Below, piece after piece: positions 16,830-25,176 of a stretch of DNA of 64,000 bases. Where the stretch lies: contig NZ_JAAGNX010000001.1 in assembly GCF_010500615.1 (NCBI RefSeq), forward strand, positions 558,001 through 622,000, in the 5' to 3' direction. Below the pieces are notes generated by a model. The model had not been told where the DNA came from. It saw only the letters and a program-made list of their open reading frames with translations, and did no database searches. The stretch comes from Oceanipulchritudo coccoides (lineage in GTDB: Bacteria > Verrucomicrobiota > Verrucomicrobiia > Opitutales > Oceanipulchritudinaceae). The first letter of the stretch is position 1. Every line of letters starts with the position of its first letter. The position numbers and the translations under genes are program-made.

Positions 16830-16859
16830 AAACCCCTAAGGTGTTGATTCTTAGGGGTT

Positions 16860-16860
<1 letters not shown>
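16830..16860 (-). terminator. Element-borne terminator for the tRNA gene
   Basis: Perfect 11-base arms AAACCCCTAAG (16830-16840) and CTTAGGGGTTT (16850-16860) with a T-run when read leftward (minus strand). It is inside the element but immediately downstream of the tRNA 3' end, so it replaces the terminator lost to the other side of the insertion. Confidence 0.75.
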
Positions 16861-16948
<88 letters not shown>

Positions 16949-17056
16949 TAAATGGGAGGTGGTGGGCCTCCATCCTCTGTGAGGAGGAAAGTTGGTTAAG
17001 ATGGACGGGAAATTGGATGGATCAAGGATTTTCTTAGAAAAAATTGGGCAGGCCTC

Positions 17057-18061
17057 TCAGGAGGCGGGTTTGCAGGGGACCGCATTGAGGCAGGAGCCGG
17101 ATTTCTGGAACTCGGTGATGCTGTTGAGGGTCGTGCGGGCAATGGCTTCCAGGGCATTCCTTGTGAAGAAGGCCTGGTGGCCCGTGACCATCACATTCGG
17201 GAAGGTCGTGAGACGGGCAAAGACGTCATCCTGCATGACCTTGTCGGAGAGGTCTTCAAAGAAAAGATCCCCCTCTTCCTCGTAAACATCCAGCCCGAGA
17301 TAACCGATTTTTCCCTTCTTAAGGCCGTTGATAACCGCGCGCGTGTCGACTAGGGCCCCGCGGCTGGTGTTGATGATCATCACACCATCCTTCATTTTAT
17401 TAAGCGCTATCTCATCAATCAAGTGATGGCTTTCCGGAGTCAGCGGGCAATGCAGGCTGATGATGTCGGAGGAGGAGAACAGTTCATCCTTATCCACGTA
17501 ACGGGCACCGAGGGCCTCCGCCTCTGGATTTGGATAGGGGTCGTGGGCAAGTACATCGCACCCGAATCCGCGCATAATCCGGATGACATTGAGCCCGATC
17601 TTCCCGGTCCCGACAATCCCCGCTGTCAGCCCGTGGATGTCGAAGCCGAGCAGTCCGTCGATGCTGAAGTTGTTTTCGCGGACCCGTGTGTAGGCCCGGT
17701 GGACCTTGCGGTTCAGGGCAAGGATCAGAGCCACCGTATGCTCCGCCACGGCATGCGGTGAATAAGCCGGGACCCGGACGATGGTGATCCCCAAGCGCTC
17801 GGCCGCTTTCAGGTCGACATTGTTGAAGCCCGCACAACGCAGGGCCACAAGCCTTACCCCTATCTTGGAGAGCTCTTCCAGCACCGCCTCATCCACAGTG
17901 TCGTTCACGAAGACACAGACCGCCTCAAATCCCTGCGCCAGGGCGGTCGTCCTCCGGTCGAGCCGAGGTTCGAGGAATTCAATCGTCGCCCCGAATGCCT
18001 TGTTCACTTCCTCAAAGGAGCGCCGGTCATACGCCTTCGTATTGAAAAATGCGATTCTCAT
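17057..18061 (-). CDS. ldhA: D-lactate dehydrogenase (D-2-hydroxyacid dehydrogenase)
   Basis: 334 residues from the ATG at 18059-18061 ([12 protein letters not shown]), the usual start and length of fermentative D-lactate dehydrogenase; a longer upstream frame is not needed. The Rossmann NAD site is [13 protein letters not shown] at about 150, with an acidic residue at the end of the next strand (AHDPYP). The catalytic Arg lies in NTSRGALVD, followed by the Glu loop and the His in VTGHQAFFT. It reduces pyruvate to D-lactate with NADH in the cytoplasm. Its start faces yecH across a 116-base intergenic region with repeated GAATAAA boxes. Confidence 0.9.
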   Translation of the reverse strand: MRIAFFNTKAYDRRSFEEVNKAFGATIEFLEPRLDRRTTALAQGFEAVCVFVNDTVDEAVLEELSKIGVRLVALRCAGFNNVDLKAAERLGITIVRVPAYSPHAVAEHTVALILALNRKVHRAYTRVRENNFSIDGLLGFDIHGLTAGIVGTGKIGLNVIRIMRGFGCDVLAHDPYPNPEAEALGARYVDKDELFSSSDIISLHCPLTPESHHLIDEIALNKMKDGVMIINTSRGALVDTRAVINGLKKGKIGYLGLDVYEEEGDLFFEDLSDKVMQDDVFARLTTFPNVMVTGHQAFFTRNALEAIARTTLNSITEFQKSGSCLNAVPCKPAS

Positions 18062-18121
18062 GATTCCACTATACGCGAGCCATGGTCCCTTCGCAACCGG
18101 ATAGACCCGCCCATAAATAAA

Positions 18122-18158
18122 GAATAAACAGTACTTTATTCTTGATTTAAGGAATAAA
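18122..18158. promoter_or_regulatory. Three alternating GAATAAA boxes between ldhA and yecH
   Basis: GAATAAA (18122-18128), TTTATTC (18135-18141) and GAATAAA (18152-18158) form two overlapping inverted repeats with 6- and 10-base spacers. They lie between divergent genes of anaerobic metabolism and just before the nrf cluster, so they are a good candidate operator for both directions. The regulator is unknown; the Rrf2 protein encoded at 21960-22388 is one candidate. Confidence 0.5.
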
Positions 18159-18177
18159 GGGTCTTTTTTTATGGAAT

Positions 18178-18435
18178 ATGAACGAGACACAGACGGAAGA
18201 AGTGCATGCGCATGAAGTGATGGAAATGATGGTGAGCAGCGGGAAGCGATGGAGCCGCGGGAGCCTGCTGGCAGCGATCGACGGAAAGTTTGGCGAGGGG
18301 ACAAAATTCTATGCCTGTTCAGCAGACGGGATGAGTGCGACTGAGCTGATTGAATTTCTGGACGGGAAGGGAAAGTTCAGCGGTCCGGAGGATGACTTTG
18401 TTTTCGACCACGGTCGGATGTGTTCGGGCCATTAA
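18178..18435 (+). CDS. yecH: YecH-family metal-binding protein (DUF2492)
   Basis: 85 residues. The layout is that of YecH: a His near the start ([11 protein letters not shown]), then [21 protein letters not shown], the [12 protein letters not shown] helix and a C-terminal metal-binding end with Cys and His (GRMCSGH). Cys and His residues probably bind metal. The family is often found near anaerobic respiration genes, as here. It is 17 bases upstream of the porin-like gene and probably first in the nrf operon. Confidence 0.82.
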   Translation: MNETQTEEVHAHEVMEMMVSSGKRWSRGSLLAAIDGKFGEGTKFYACSADGMSATELIEFLDGKGKFSGPEDDFVFDHGRMCSGH

Positions 18436-18452
18436 GAGGGGAAGAGAATCTC

Positions 18453-19664
18453 ATGAAGACCGCGCAACTATGCAAACGGATGACCCTTGGGCTGGTCGTA
18501 GCGACAACCGCTCTTGGAACAATCGCGGAAGACATGGAAAGCAGGCTGGATGAAGTGCCTGGGAATTTTAATCTGGAGAGCCGCCTACGGTATGAAGTTT
18601 TCGACCAGGCGGGCGGATTGGATGTGGACGGGGTATCGCACCGGATCCGGGTTGGTTACACAACGCCGGAGTCCGGCGGATTCCAAGGGATGATCGAGGG
18701 CGAGACCCTGTATGCATGGGGCCATGGACGTGACCTGCATCCGGCGGACAATGCCGGGGACGGAACGGATCTGAACCAGCTCTGGCTGGCTTACCGCAAC
18801 GAGGACCTTGGTTCAGTCAAGTTGGGCCGTCAGCTCTACACGCTGGATGACCATCGCTTTGTCGGACATGTCGGGTGGCGCCAGAATATCCAGACCTTTG
18901 ACGCAGTAACAGGATCCATCGACCTGATCGAGGGTTTGAGCTTGAAGGCCTTTTTCATTGATGCCGTGAACACCGTGACGGACATGCACAATGACATTGA
19001 GGCGTTCGGCTTGAATGCGGGATATGCCCTAAACCAGAATGCCGACCTGGTTCTGTTTTATTACGCAATTGACGGAAGCCCCGATGCGGCTGGCTCCTCA
19101 AGCGACACCCTTGGAGTACGGTTGACCGGGAAGTTAATACAAAACGAACTGACATGGGCCTATGCGTTGTCAGCAGCCCGTCAGTGGGAGAACTCGGGGT
19201 TCCCGGGAGTTGATTTCGGACACGACTACCTCTCGGCTGACCTTTCGGTTGATTTAGAAGGGGTGACAATTGGCGGCGGCGTGGAATTGCTGGGAGGAAA
19301 TGGTATTCACGGATTCAGTACGCCTCTGGCGACCCTGCACAAGTTCAACGGCTTCGCGGATGTCTTCCTTGGGGCAAGCGGATCGGGCGGACTCGTGAAC
19401 GGACTTGAGGATTACCAGCTGTATGCCGGTTATACCTTCAGGGTCGGGAACGGCATCAAGACACGTTTGATCCATCATTGGTTCAAGCCATGGACAGGAT
19501 CAGGTGACTATGGTGAGGAACTCGACCTTGTCGCCAGTTACCAGATCAACGAGCGCTTCTCGGTCCTTGGTAAATATGGTGATTACAATAGTGATGGCGG
19601 ATCGGGTGGCGTGGGAGGAAGCGACAAGACCCTGCTCACTGTGGAACTGAATTTTGTATATTAA
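18453..19664 (+). CDS. Outer-membrane beta-barrel porin (alginate-export-like)
   Basis: 403 residues from the ATG at 18453, preceded by GAGGGGAAGAG. The signal peptide (MKTAQLCKRMTLGLVVATTA) is followed by about 370 residues of alternating amphipathic strands with aromatic girdles, ending in the terminal aromatic motif LLTVELNFVY (C-terminal Tyr as in outer-membrane barrels). The N-terminal strand text FNLESRLRYEVFDQAG resembles alginate-export-family porins. Its place between yecH and nrfH suggests passage of nitrite or a related anion, which is inference. Confidence 0.82.
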   Translation: MKTAQLCKRMTLGLVVATTALGTIAEDMESRLDEVPGNFNLESRLRYEVFDQAGGLDVDGVSHRIRVGYTTPESGGFQGMIEGETLYAWGHGRDLHPADNAGDGTDLNQLWLAYRNEDLGSVKLGRQLYTLDDHRFVGHVGWRQNIQTFDAVTGSIDLIEGLSLKAFFIDAVNTVTDMHNDIEAFGLNAGYALNQNADLVLFYYAIDGSPDAAGSSSDTLGVRLTGKLIQNELTWAYALSAARQWENSGFPGVDFGHDYLSADLSVDLEGVTIGGGVELLGGNGIHGFSTPLATLHKFNGFADVFLGASGSGGLVNGLEDYQLYAGYTFRVGNGIKTRLIHHWFKPWTGSGDYGEELDLVASYQINERFSVLGKYGDYNSDGGSGGVGGSDKTLLTVELNFVY

Positions 19665-19670
19665 GACTTC

Positions 19671-20183
19671 ATGCAAGCAAACGGGAAAAATCCGAAAATT
19701 CTGGGGGCTGTGGGAAAACGGCAGCAACTGCTGTCCGTGGGAGGAGCCTATCTCCTGACGGCGGTTCTTCTCGGAATATTCTCGGGGCTGGGAGTCTTTA
19801 CCTTCGGTTATGGGAAAGGGGCATCCTATCTGAGCAATGACCCGGCTTCCTGTGCCAACTGTCATGTCATGAACGATCACTACAATTCATGGCAGAATTC
19901 GAGTCATCACGCAGTGGCGACCTGCAACGATTGCCACTTGAGCCCTCATCCGGTTGGAAAGTGGATGACGAAGGCGGACAACGGATTCTTTCACTCACTT
20001 GCCTTCACGACAGGGAATTATCCGGACCCCATCCGGATCAAACCGCGTAATCAAAAAGTCACTCAGACTGCCTGCTTGAAGTGCCATTCAGATTTTGTCC
20101 ATGCCATGCTCCCGGTGAAGAAAGACGGGGACATGCTGGATTGTGCCCACTGCCACACGGCCGTCGGACATGCCCAACGATAA
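19671..20183 (+). CDS. nrfH: Cytochrome c nitrite reductase small subunit NrfH
   Basis: 170 residues. One N-terminal membrane helix (YLLTAVLLGIFSGLGVFTF) is followed by four haem c motifs: CANCH, CNDCH, CLKCH and CAHCH. This is the NapC/NirT-type tetrahaem quinol dehydrogenase that passes electrons from the quinol pool to NrfA. It starts 6 bases after the porin gene and is followed by nrfA. The mature part faces the periplasm. Confidence 0.93.
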   Translation: MQANGKNPKILGAVGKRQQLLSVGGAYLLTAVLLGIFSGLGVFTFGYGKGASYLSNDPASCANCHVMNDHYNSWQNSSHHAVATCNDCHLSPHPVGKWMTKADNGFFHSLAFTTGNYPDPIRIKPRNQKVTQTACLKCHSDFVHAMLPVKKDGDMLDCAHCHTAVGHAQR

Positions 20184-20235
20184 ACAGACATTCAACGAAC
20201 CAACGAATCATCATAAGCCAAGAACACATCCTGTT

Positions 20236-21870
20236 ATGAAATACAATACCAAGTCCGGATTCTTATCCCGTCCAGTCCTGCTGGGCCTTCTCACTGGGAT
20301 CACAGCGGTCGCAACAATTTTGGTGGTATACATCCTGATGACCATTCTCGAGCACAAGACGGAAGCCCGCAGTCCGTATTTGCGGATTGTCGAGCTGGAT
20401 GAAGCCAGTGTTGATCCGGCACTCTGGGGCCAAAACTGGCCTGTCCATCACGATCAATACCTGGAAACGGCAGGTGATAAATTTTACGGAGGCAGCAGTG
20501 CCATGCCGGCGAGTAAACTTGAAACGGATCCCTGGCTGAAGCGGCTTTATTCGGGCTATGCATTTAGTCTTGATTACCGGGAGGCCCGCGGCCACGCCTA
20601 CATGCTCTACGATCAGGTAGTTACCGAGCGGGTCAATCAGCGGCAGCAGTCCGGGGCCTGCCTGCACTGCCATTCCTCGCCAAACGTGCTTTACCGGAAG
20701 GTGGGACTTGAAGCGATGGGCCTTCCTTCTGACGATGAAACCCTTGCCGCGGAATTCAACCAAGAGGCAATCATCGAAGGATTCAAGCAACTGAGCCGGG
20801 AACCATACCACAAGGTCCTTGCAATGCTTGCCGAGGTGCCTGATGGCAACCCCGACACCACTCAAAAGGCGTTTGAAGACCCGCCTTTAGGTGGATTCAG
20901 TGGGAAGGAAATTCCGGAAGGGCATTTCTCCCTCGGTGAGGTCCATCCAGTCAGCTGTATCGACTGCCACGATCCGAAGACCATGGCCCTGCGAATTTCC
21001 CGTCCGGGATTCCTGCTCGGAATTGCCGATTTTGCGGAGAGCAAAGGCGAGGCTAGTATTTTTCCCAGTATCGAGAAATGGCGCAAGGGAGACCGGTCCG
21101 AGAGTTACGACCCAAATCAATTGGCAAGCCGGCAGGAAATGCGCAGCTTTTCGTGTGCCCAGTGTCACGTTGAATATTACTGTGCCAGCAAGGATACCCT
21201 TACATTTCCCTGGACACAGGGTCTGAGAGCTGAAGACCTCGAGGCGGATTGGGAGAATCGTCAATTTCCCGACGGGTCGGATTTTTATGATTACAAACAC
21301 GGGGAGACAGGAGCCAAATTGTTCAAGGCCCAGCATCCCGAGTTTGAACTGTGGAGTCAGGGAATTCATGCCCGCTCCGGCGTGAGTTGTGCTGATTGCC
21401 ACATGGCCTACGAGAGGACTGGAGCAATGAAACTCAGCAACCACAATGTCCGCAGCCCGATGGAAAATATCAACAATGCCTGCCAGACCTGTCATAAGGT
21501 TCCCGAGCAGGAACTGCGAAACCGGGTCCTCCATATCCAAGAACGGACTGAGGGACTCAAGCAACGGGCAGCAGTGGCGATGACGGATATGCTGGATGCG
21601 ATTCTCGCGGCAAAGGCTGCAGGGAAGACAGACGAAGAGCTCGAGGAAATTTACAGCCTGCAGCGTGCTGCGATGTGGCGTCTTGATTTCATCAGCAGCG
21701 AAAATTCCCGTGGATTTCACGCAGATCAGGAGTCAGCCCGGATCCTTGGTGAGTCCATTGATTATTCGCGCAAGGCCCAAGCAGCCGCTCTCAACCTTCG
21801 CGCACCACCACCAGAAGATATTTCCGGGCTTCCGCGCGAGCCCGTCAAGGGCGTCACCCCTAGCCGTTGA
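20236..21870 (+). CDS. nrfA: Ammonia-forming cytochrome c nitrite reductase NrfA
   Basis: 544 residues from the ATG at 20236 (MKYNTKSG); an upstream in-frame start would overlap nrfH. There is an N-terminal signal-anchor helix at about 12-34. Five haem motifs follow: CLHCH (142-146), CIDCH, CAQCH, CADCH and CQTCH. The active-site Tyr is in CAQCHVEYY, and the family blocks RGHAYMLYD and KAQHPEFELWSQGIH are present. The first motif is CxxCH, not the CxxCK of E. coli-type enzymes, so this belongs to the His-ligated variant group. It reduces nitrite to ammonium with six electrons in the periplasm. Confidence 0.95.
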   Translation: MKYNTKSGFLSRPVLLGLLTGITAVATILVVYILMTILEHKTEARSPYLRIVELDEASVDPALWGQNWPVHHDQYLETAGDKFYGGSSAMPASKLETDPWLKRLYSGYAFSLDYREARGHAYMLYDQVVTERVNQRQQSGACLHCHSSPNVLYRKVGLEAMGLPSDDETLAAEFNQEAIIEGFKQLSREPYHKVLAMLAEVPDGNPDTTQKAFEDPPLGGFSGKEIPEGHFSLGEVHPVSCIDCHDPKTMALRISRPGFLLGIADFAESKGEASIFPSIEKWRKGDRSESYDPNQLASRQEMRSFSCAQCHVEYYCASKDTLTFPWTQGLRAEDLEADWENRQFPDGSDFYDYKHGETGAKLFKAQHPEFELWSQGIHARSGVSCADCHMAYERTGAMKLSNHNVRSPMENINNACQTCHKVPEQELRNRVLHIQERTEGLKQRAAVAMTDMLDAILAAKAAGKTDEELEEIYSLQRAAMWRLDFISSENSRGFHADQESARILGESIDYSRKAQAAALNLRAPPPEDISGLPREPVKGVTPSR

Positions 21871-21959
21871 GTACCCTGGAGAATTTTTCAGATTGAGGAT
21901 ATAGAAATCTTTCGGGAATAGTTGAAACCCAACTCTTTTCATTCCTAACTCAAAGGATC

Positions 21960-22388
21960 ATGTTTCCTTACGGCAAAACGGCATCAAATGCGGTGGCGGC
22001 GATGAGCTATCTCGCTGAGGGCTCTGGCGACCCTTATTTCCGGGCTAGTTCAGTTTCGATTTCCAAAGGGCGGAATATTTCGAAACCCTTGGTTGCAAAG
22101 GTCCTTACGATACTCTCTCAGGCCGGTCTAGTCGGGGGTGCTCCCGGACCGGGCGGGGGATATTATCTGGCAAAACCCGCCAGTGAGATTTTCCTGATCG
22201 ATATTGTGCGGCTTTTTGAAAAGACGGAAGAGGCAGATCGCTGTCCTTTTGGACCGCATTGGTGTGGTCACAATGATCCCTGCCCGTTGCACGACCAGAT
22301 TGTCGCCTTGCGGGAGTCGGGGAGAACGTTTCTCGATGAGACCAGCCTTGAGGTCTTTGTGAAGAATAAATCGTCAGATCTAGTTTGA
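21960..22388 (+). CDS. Rrf2-family transcriptional regulator
   Basis: 142 residues. A winged helix at 1-75 contains AMSYLAEGS, KPLVAKVLTILSQAGLV and the wing GAPGPGGGYYLA. The Cys cluster CPFGPHWCGHNDPC is in the place where NsrR/IscR bind an iron-sulfur cluster. It probably senses nitric oxide or redox state. It lies 89 bases downstream of nrfA and is a plausible regulator of the nrf genes (inference from position). Confidence 0.88.
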   Translation: MFPYGKTASNAVAAMSYLAEGSGDPYFRASSVSISKGRNISKPLVAKVLTILSQAGLVGGAPGPGGGYYLAKPASEIFLIDIVRLFEKTEEADRCPFGPHWCGHNDPCPLHDQIVALRESGRTFLDETSLEVFVKNKSSDLV

Positions 22389-22394
22389 GGAGCA

Positions 22395-22419
22395 TGGCTG
22401 ATTTGCCGCCGGTCAGCCA
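22395..22419 (+). terminator. Weak hairpin after the Rrf2 gene
   Basis: Perfect 7-base arms TGGCTGA (22395-22401) and TCAGCCA (22413-22419) just after the regulator gene. There is no T-run, so it may be an attenuated or factor-dependent terminator. Confidence 0.35.
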
Positions 22420-22499
22420 AAGCCATCAGAGGAAAATAACTCATCTTGAAAGAAAAAGACTTCATTTTGTGAACCAAGGCCGTTAGTTCTTACGGTCTT

Positions 22500-24080
22500 A
22501 TGCTATTCAAAATCCGATCCAGCCGTAATTCTCTACATTTGCCCCTCGGGTGGTTTTTCTCGGTGCTTTCAGTACTGGTTGTTGCCACCGCTGCACAGGC
22601 CGCCCTTGAACTGCCCTCTTTGTTCACCGACCACATGGTCCTGCAGCGTGACCAACCAAACAAGGTCTGGGGCTGGGATGAACCAGGAACAGAGGTTACG
22701 GTATCATTTGGCGGTAAGTCCTATTCGGCCCAGGCGGGTGAGGACGGTAAGTGGAGCCTCTTTCTGGACTCAAGCCCGGTAAATTCAGAGCCAGAAGTGC
22801 TGGCAGTTGAAGGGACGAGCACGGTCGAGGTTCTGGACGTCCTCGTTGGCGAGGTATGGATTTGTTCCGGGCAATCCAACATGCAATGGCCGCTGCAGAA
22901 GGACTGGACGGGCGATTTGAATGGACTGGCCGCCAATCTTACGGGGTTGCGCCTGATCTCTGTCCCTCAGGTCGGTACGCAGGAGTTGCAGGATAATTTC
23001 GTCGGCGAGTGGAGCGTATCCAGTCCGGAAACAGCCGCTGATTTCAGTGCGGTCGGCTTTTACTTTGGCCGTTACCTGCACCAAATCCTCGGGGTCCCGG
23101 TGGGCCTCATCGACAACGCTTGGGGCGGGTCGAATGCGGATGCATGGGTGCGCCGTGATTTGCTTGAAAACGATCCACGCTTCACGGCTGCAATGGAACT
23201 GACAAGGGGGAACGAGGAATGGATGCAGGCTGCAGACGCATGGGAACAATATGAGAGGAGGTTGGAAACCTGGAAACAAAACCAGGCTGCCGGGGGCAAT
23301 TGGATGCCCAAGCCGAGGGAGCCATGGCGGTGGCTGAGCGGACAGCATCGCGCGGGCAACCTGTATGCCGGCGTCCTGTATCCAACAATTGGATACGGAA
23401 TCAAGGGAGTGATCTGGTATCAGGGAGAAGGCAACTCTGGTCGCTCTCATGAGTATCGTGAGCTGTTCCCCTTTATGATCAAGCATTGGCGGTCGGAGTG
23501 GGGGCAAGGCGACTTTCCGTTCTACTGGGTCCAGTTGGCTGACTTCAAAAACGAACAGGAAATGCCGGGCGAAAGTGGTTGGGCAGAGCTGCGAGCTGCC
23601 CAGACTTCAACGCTATCGCTGCCCAACACAGGGCAGGCGGTCATTATCGACATTGGTGAAGGCAACGATATCCACCCGCGCAACAAGTACGATGTGGCCT
23701 CACGGTTGGCCCGGTGGGCCCTGGTCAAGGATTACGGGTTCAAGCTTCCTTACCGCAGCCCGGAGTATGCCGGAATGACTGTTGAAGGGGCGACGGTGAC
23801 GATCAAATTCAACACCTTCGGCAGTGCCTTGAAGCTATATGACCTGAATGAGCTGAAAGGCTTTGCCATCTGTGGCGAAGATCGCGTCTGGCACTGGGCG
23901 GATGCCCGTCTTACTGGGAAGGATACGGTCGAGGTCTCGAGCGAGGCCGTGCCCGAGCCGGTGGCGGTTCGTTACGCCTGGGCGGATAATCCTGTCTGTA
24001 ACCTTATCTCGACTGACGGCCTACCGGTCACGCCCTTCCGCACGGACGACTTCCCCTGGATCACGGATCGCTCTCAGTAA
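22500..24080 (+). CDS. Secreted sialate O-acetylesterase-type SGNH esterase
   Basis: 526 residues. There is a signal peptide up to about 35 (SVLVVATAAQAA). LPSLFTDHMVLQRDQPNKVW is the family N-terminal signature, with an Ig-like domain to about 110. The esterase domain begins with EVWICSGQSNMQWPL (nucleophile Ser in GQSNM), continues with VIWYQGEGN and ends with the Asp-x-x-His-like block DIHPRNK. The family removes O-acetyl groups from sialic acids or plant/algal polysaccharides. No glycan cluster surrounds it, so the substrate is open. Confidence 0.88.
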   Translation: MLFKIRSSRNSLHLPLGWFFSVLSVLVVATAAQAALELPSLFTDHMVLQRDQPNKVWGWDEPGTEVTVSFGGKSYSAQAGEDGKWSLFLDSSPVNSEPEVLAVEGTSTVEVLDVLVGEVWICSGQSNMQWPLQKDWTGDLNGLAANLTGLRLISVPQVGTQELQDNFVGEWSVSSPETAADFSAVGFYFGRYLHQILGVPVGLIDNAWGGSNADAWVRRDLLENDPRFTAAMELTRGNEEWMQAADAWEQYERRLETWKQNQAAGGNWMPKPREPWRWLSGQHRAGNLYAGVLYPTIGYGIKGVIWYQGEGNSGRSHEYRELFPFMIKHWRSEWGQGDFPFYWVQLADFKNEQEMPGESGWAELRAAQTSTLSLPNTGQAVIIDIGEGNDIHPRNKYDVASRLARWALVKDYGFKLPYRSPEYAGMTVEGATVTIKFNTFGSALKLYDLNELKGFAICGEDRVWHWADARLTGKDTVEVSSEAVPEPVAVRYAWADNPVCNLISTDGLPVTPFRTDDFPWITDRSQ

Positions 24081-25114
24081 TCCCCCTTCAGGATTGCCGG
24101 CAAATTATCCTGGATGAATTTCCGGTGGTCGAAGTACCAGCGGAAGCGGACGGTAAGGCCAAAATCCCGGCCGGTTTCCTCAACCACTGGGATCTTGACA
24201 CGAAGCCCGAGGTCCCAGTTTCCCGGGATGCCGACCTTGTCCCGTGTTTGTCTTGAAGGAAACCAGGTAATAGCTGGATAGACCAGCAGCTCATGCACAT
24301 CCCGGTGAGCGAGTATCCAATTACTCCGGCGGAGGGTGGGTGGCGGCTCGTTGACGCCATCGGGAAGCGGAGGCTCCACATCCCGGAAATCCAGCGCATT
24401 GGTGATGTATTCCAGTTCAACTGAATAGCGAAACGGCCCCCCTGCGTAATACACCAGTCCGGGTCGGAGGAAAAAGCGATCCTTGGGTTGCGGATCAATC
24501 GGGTGGTCCTGGAAAGGGGAGTCATCGACAAACTCAAAACTGGCATTGAGGTAATAGAGCCAGTTTGGTTTGCCCCTGAGTTTGTGGCTGACAGTCACAT
24601 ACGGGGAGTAGCGGGCATACCCATCGATCAGCTCGTACGGAGCATCAAAAATCGGCATTTTGGCTTTGAGCCCTGCGGCAAAGCTGAGCCGGCCTTCCTT
24701 TCTTTCCAGCCAACTGTAGCGTGCCCCCAGCTCCCAGATGTAAAGCCCCGCCTCGTCACCATCATTTATCGGATTCGGAAAATAGCTTCCGAGATTTGTG
24801 TAGGCGTCAAAGTGCCGGCTAAAGATGTATCTGGCTCCCACAAGGAGCCGCATATAATCGTCATCCAGCCATCCGCCCAACCTCGGCTTGAAATGGAGGC
24901 TCCATGCTCCTTCCTGGTATCGGACAGGCAGTTCGGTATCAAAGACCTCATCGTAGGCCCGCGAGGAAATCCCCCTCTTGAAAATTCGCTTTTCATCCAC
25001 ATCCCGCTCCGGACTCTCGCTCACGGCCCTTGCGGGGGAGACTGAGAGAAAACACACGGACAAGGCCAGAATGGGGCCCCAATCCAATAATCCATGCCGC
25101 AGCTTATAAACCAT
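24074..25114 (-). CDS. Predicted outer-membrane beta-barrel protein, unknown
   Basis: 346 residues from the ATG at 25112-25114 (MVYKLRHGLLDWG); a second ATG at 25138 adds eight residues. The signal peptide ends near SPARAVS. The remainder has repeated amphipathic strands (WSLHFKPRLGGWLDDDYMRL, then ELGARYSWLERK, FRYSVELEYITN, LGLRVKIPVVEE, GLTVRFRWYF), consistent with a 10-14-strand barrel. No family recognised. It converges with the esterase gene (7-base overlap of the ends) and is divergent from mtaB. Confidence 0.7.
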   Translation of the reverse strand: MVYKLRHGLLDWGPILALSVCFLSVSPARAVSESPERDVDEKRIFKRGISSRAYDEVFDTELPVRYQEGAWSLHFKPRLGGWLDDDYMRLLVGARYIFSRHFDAYTNLGSYFPNPINDGDEAGLYIWELGARYSWLERKEGRLSFAAGLKAKMPIFDAPYELIDGYARYSPYVTVSHKLRGKPNWLYYLNASFEFVDDSPFQDHPIDPQPKDRFFLRPGLVYYAGGPFRYSVELEYITNALDFRDVEPPLPDGVNEPPPTLRRSNWILAHRDVHELLVYPAITWFPSRQTRDKVGIPGNWDLGLRVKIPVVEETGRDFGLTVRFRWYFDHRKFIQDNLPAILKGDY

Positions 25115-25176
25115 GCCAGTGTTTAAACATACTGACATGATTCGACAATCCTATTGACGAGCAGCCTGTCACTTTT

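Noticed and set aside
20143-20235. N-terminal extension of NrfA
   Set aside because: It overlaps nrfH and lacks the signal-anchor layout; the ATG at 20236 gives the normal protein.
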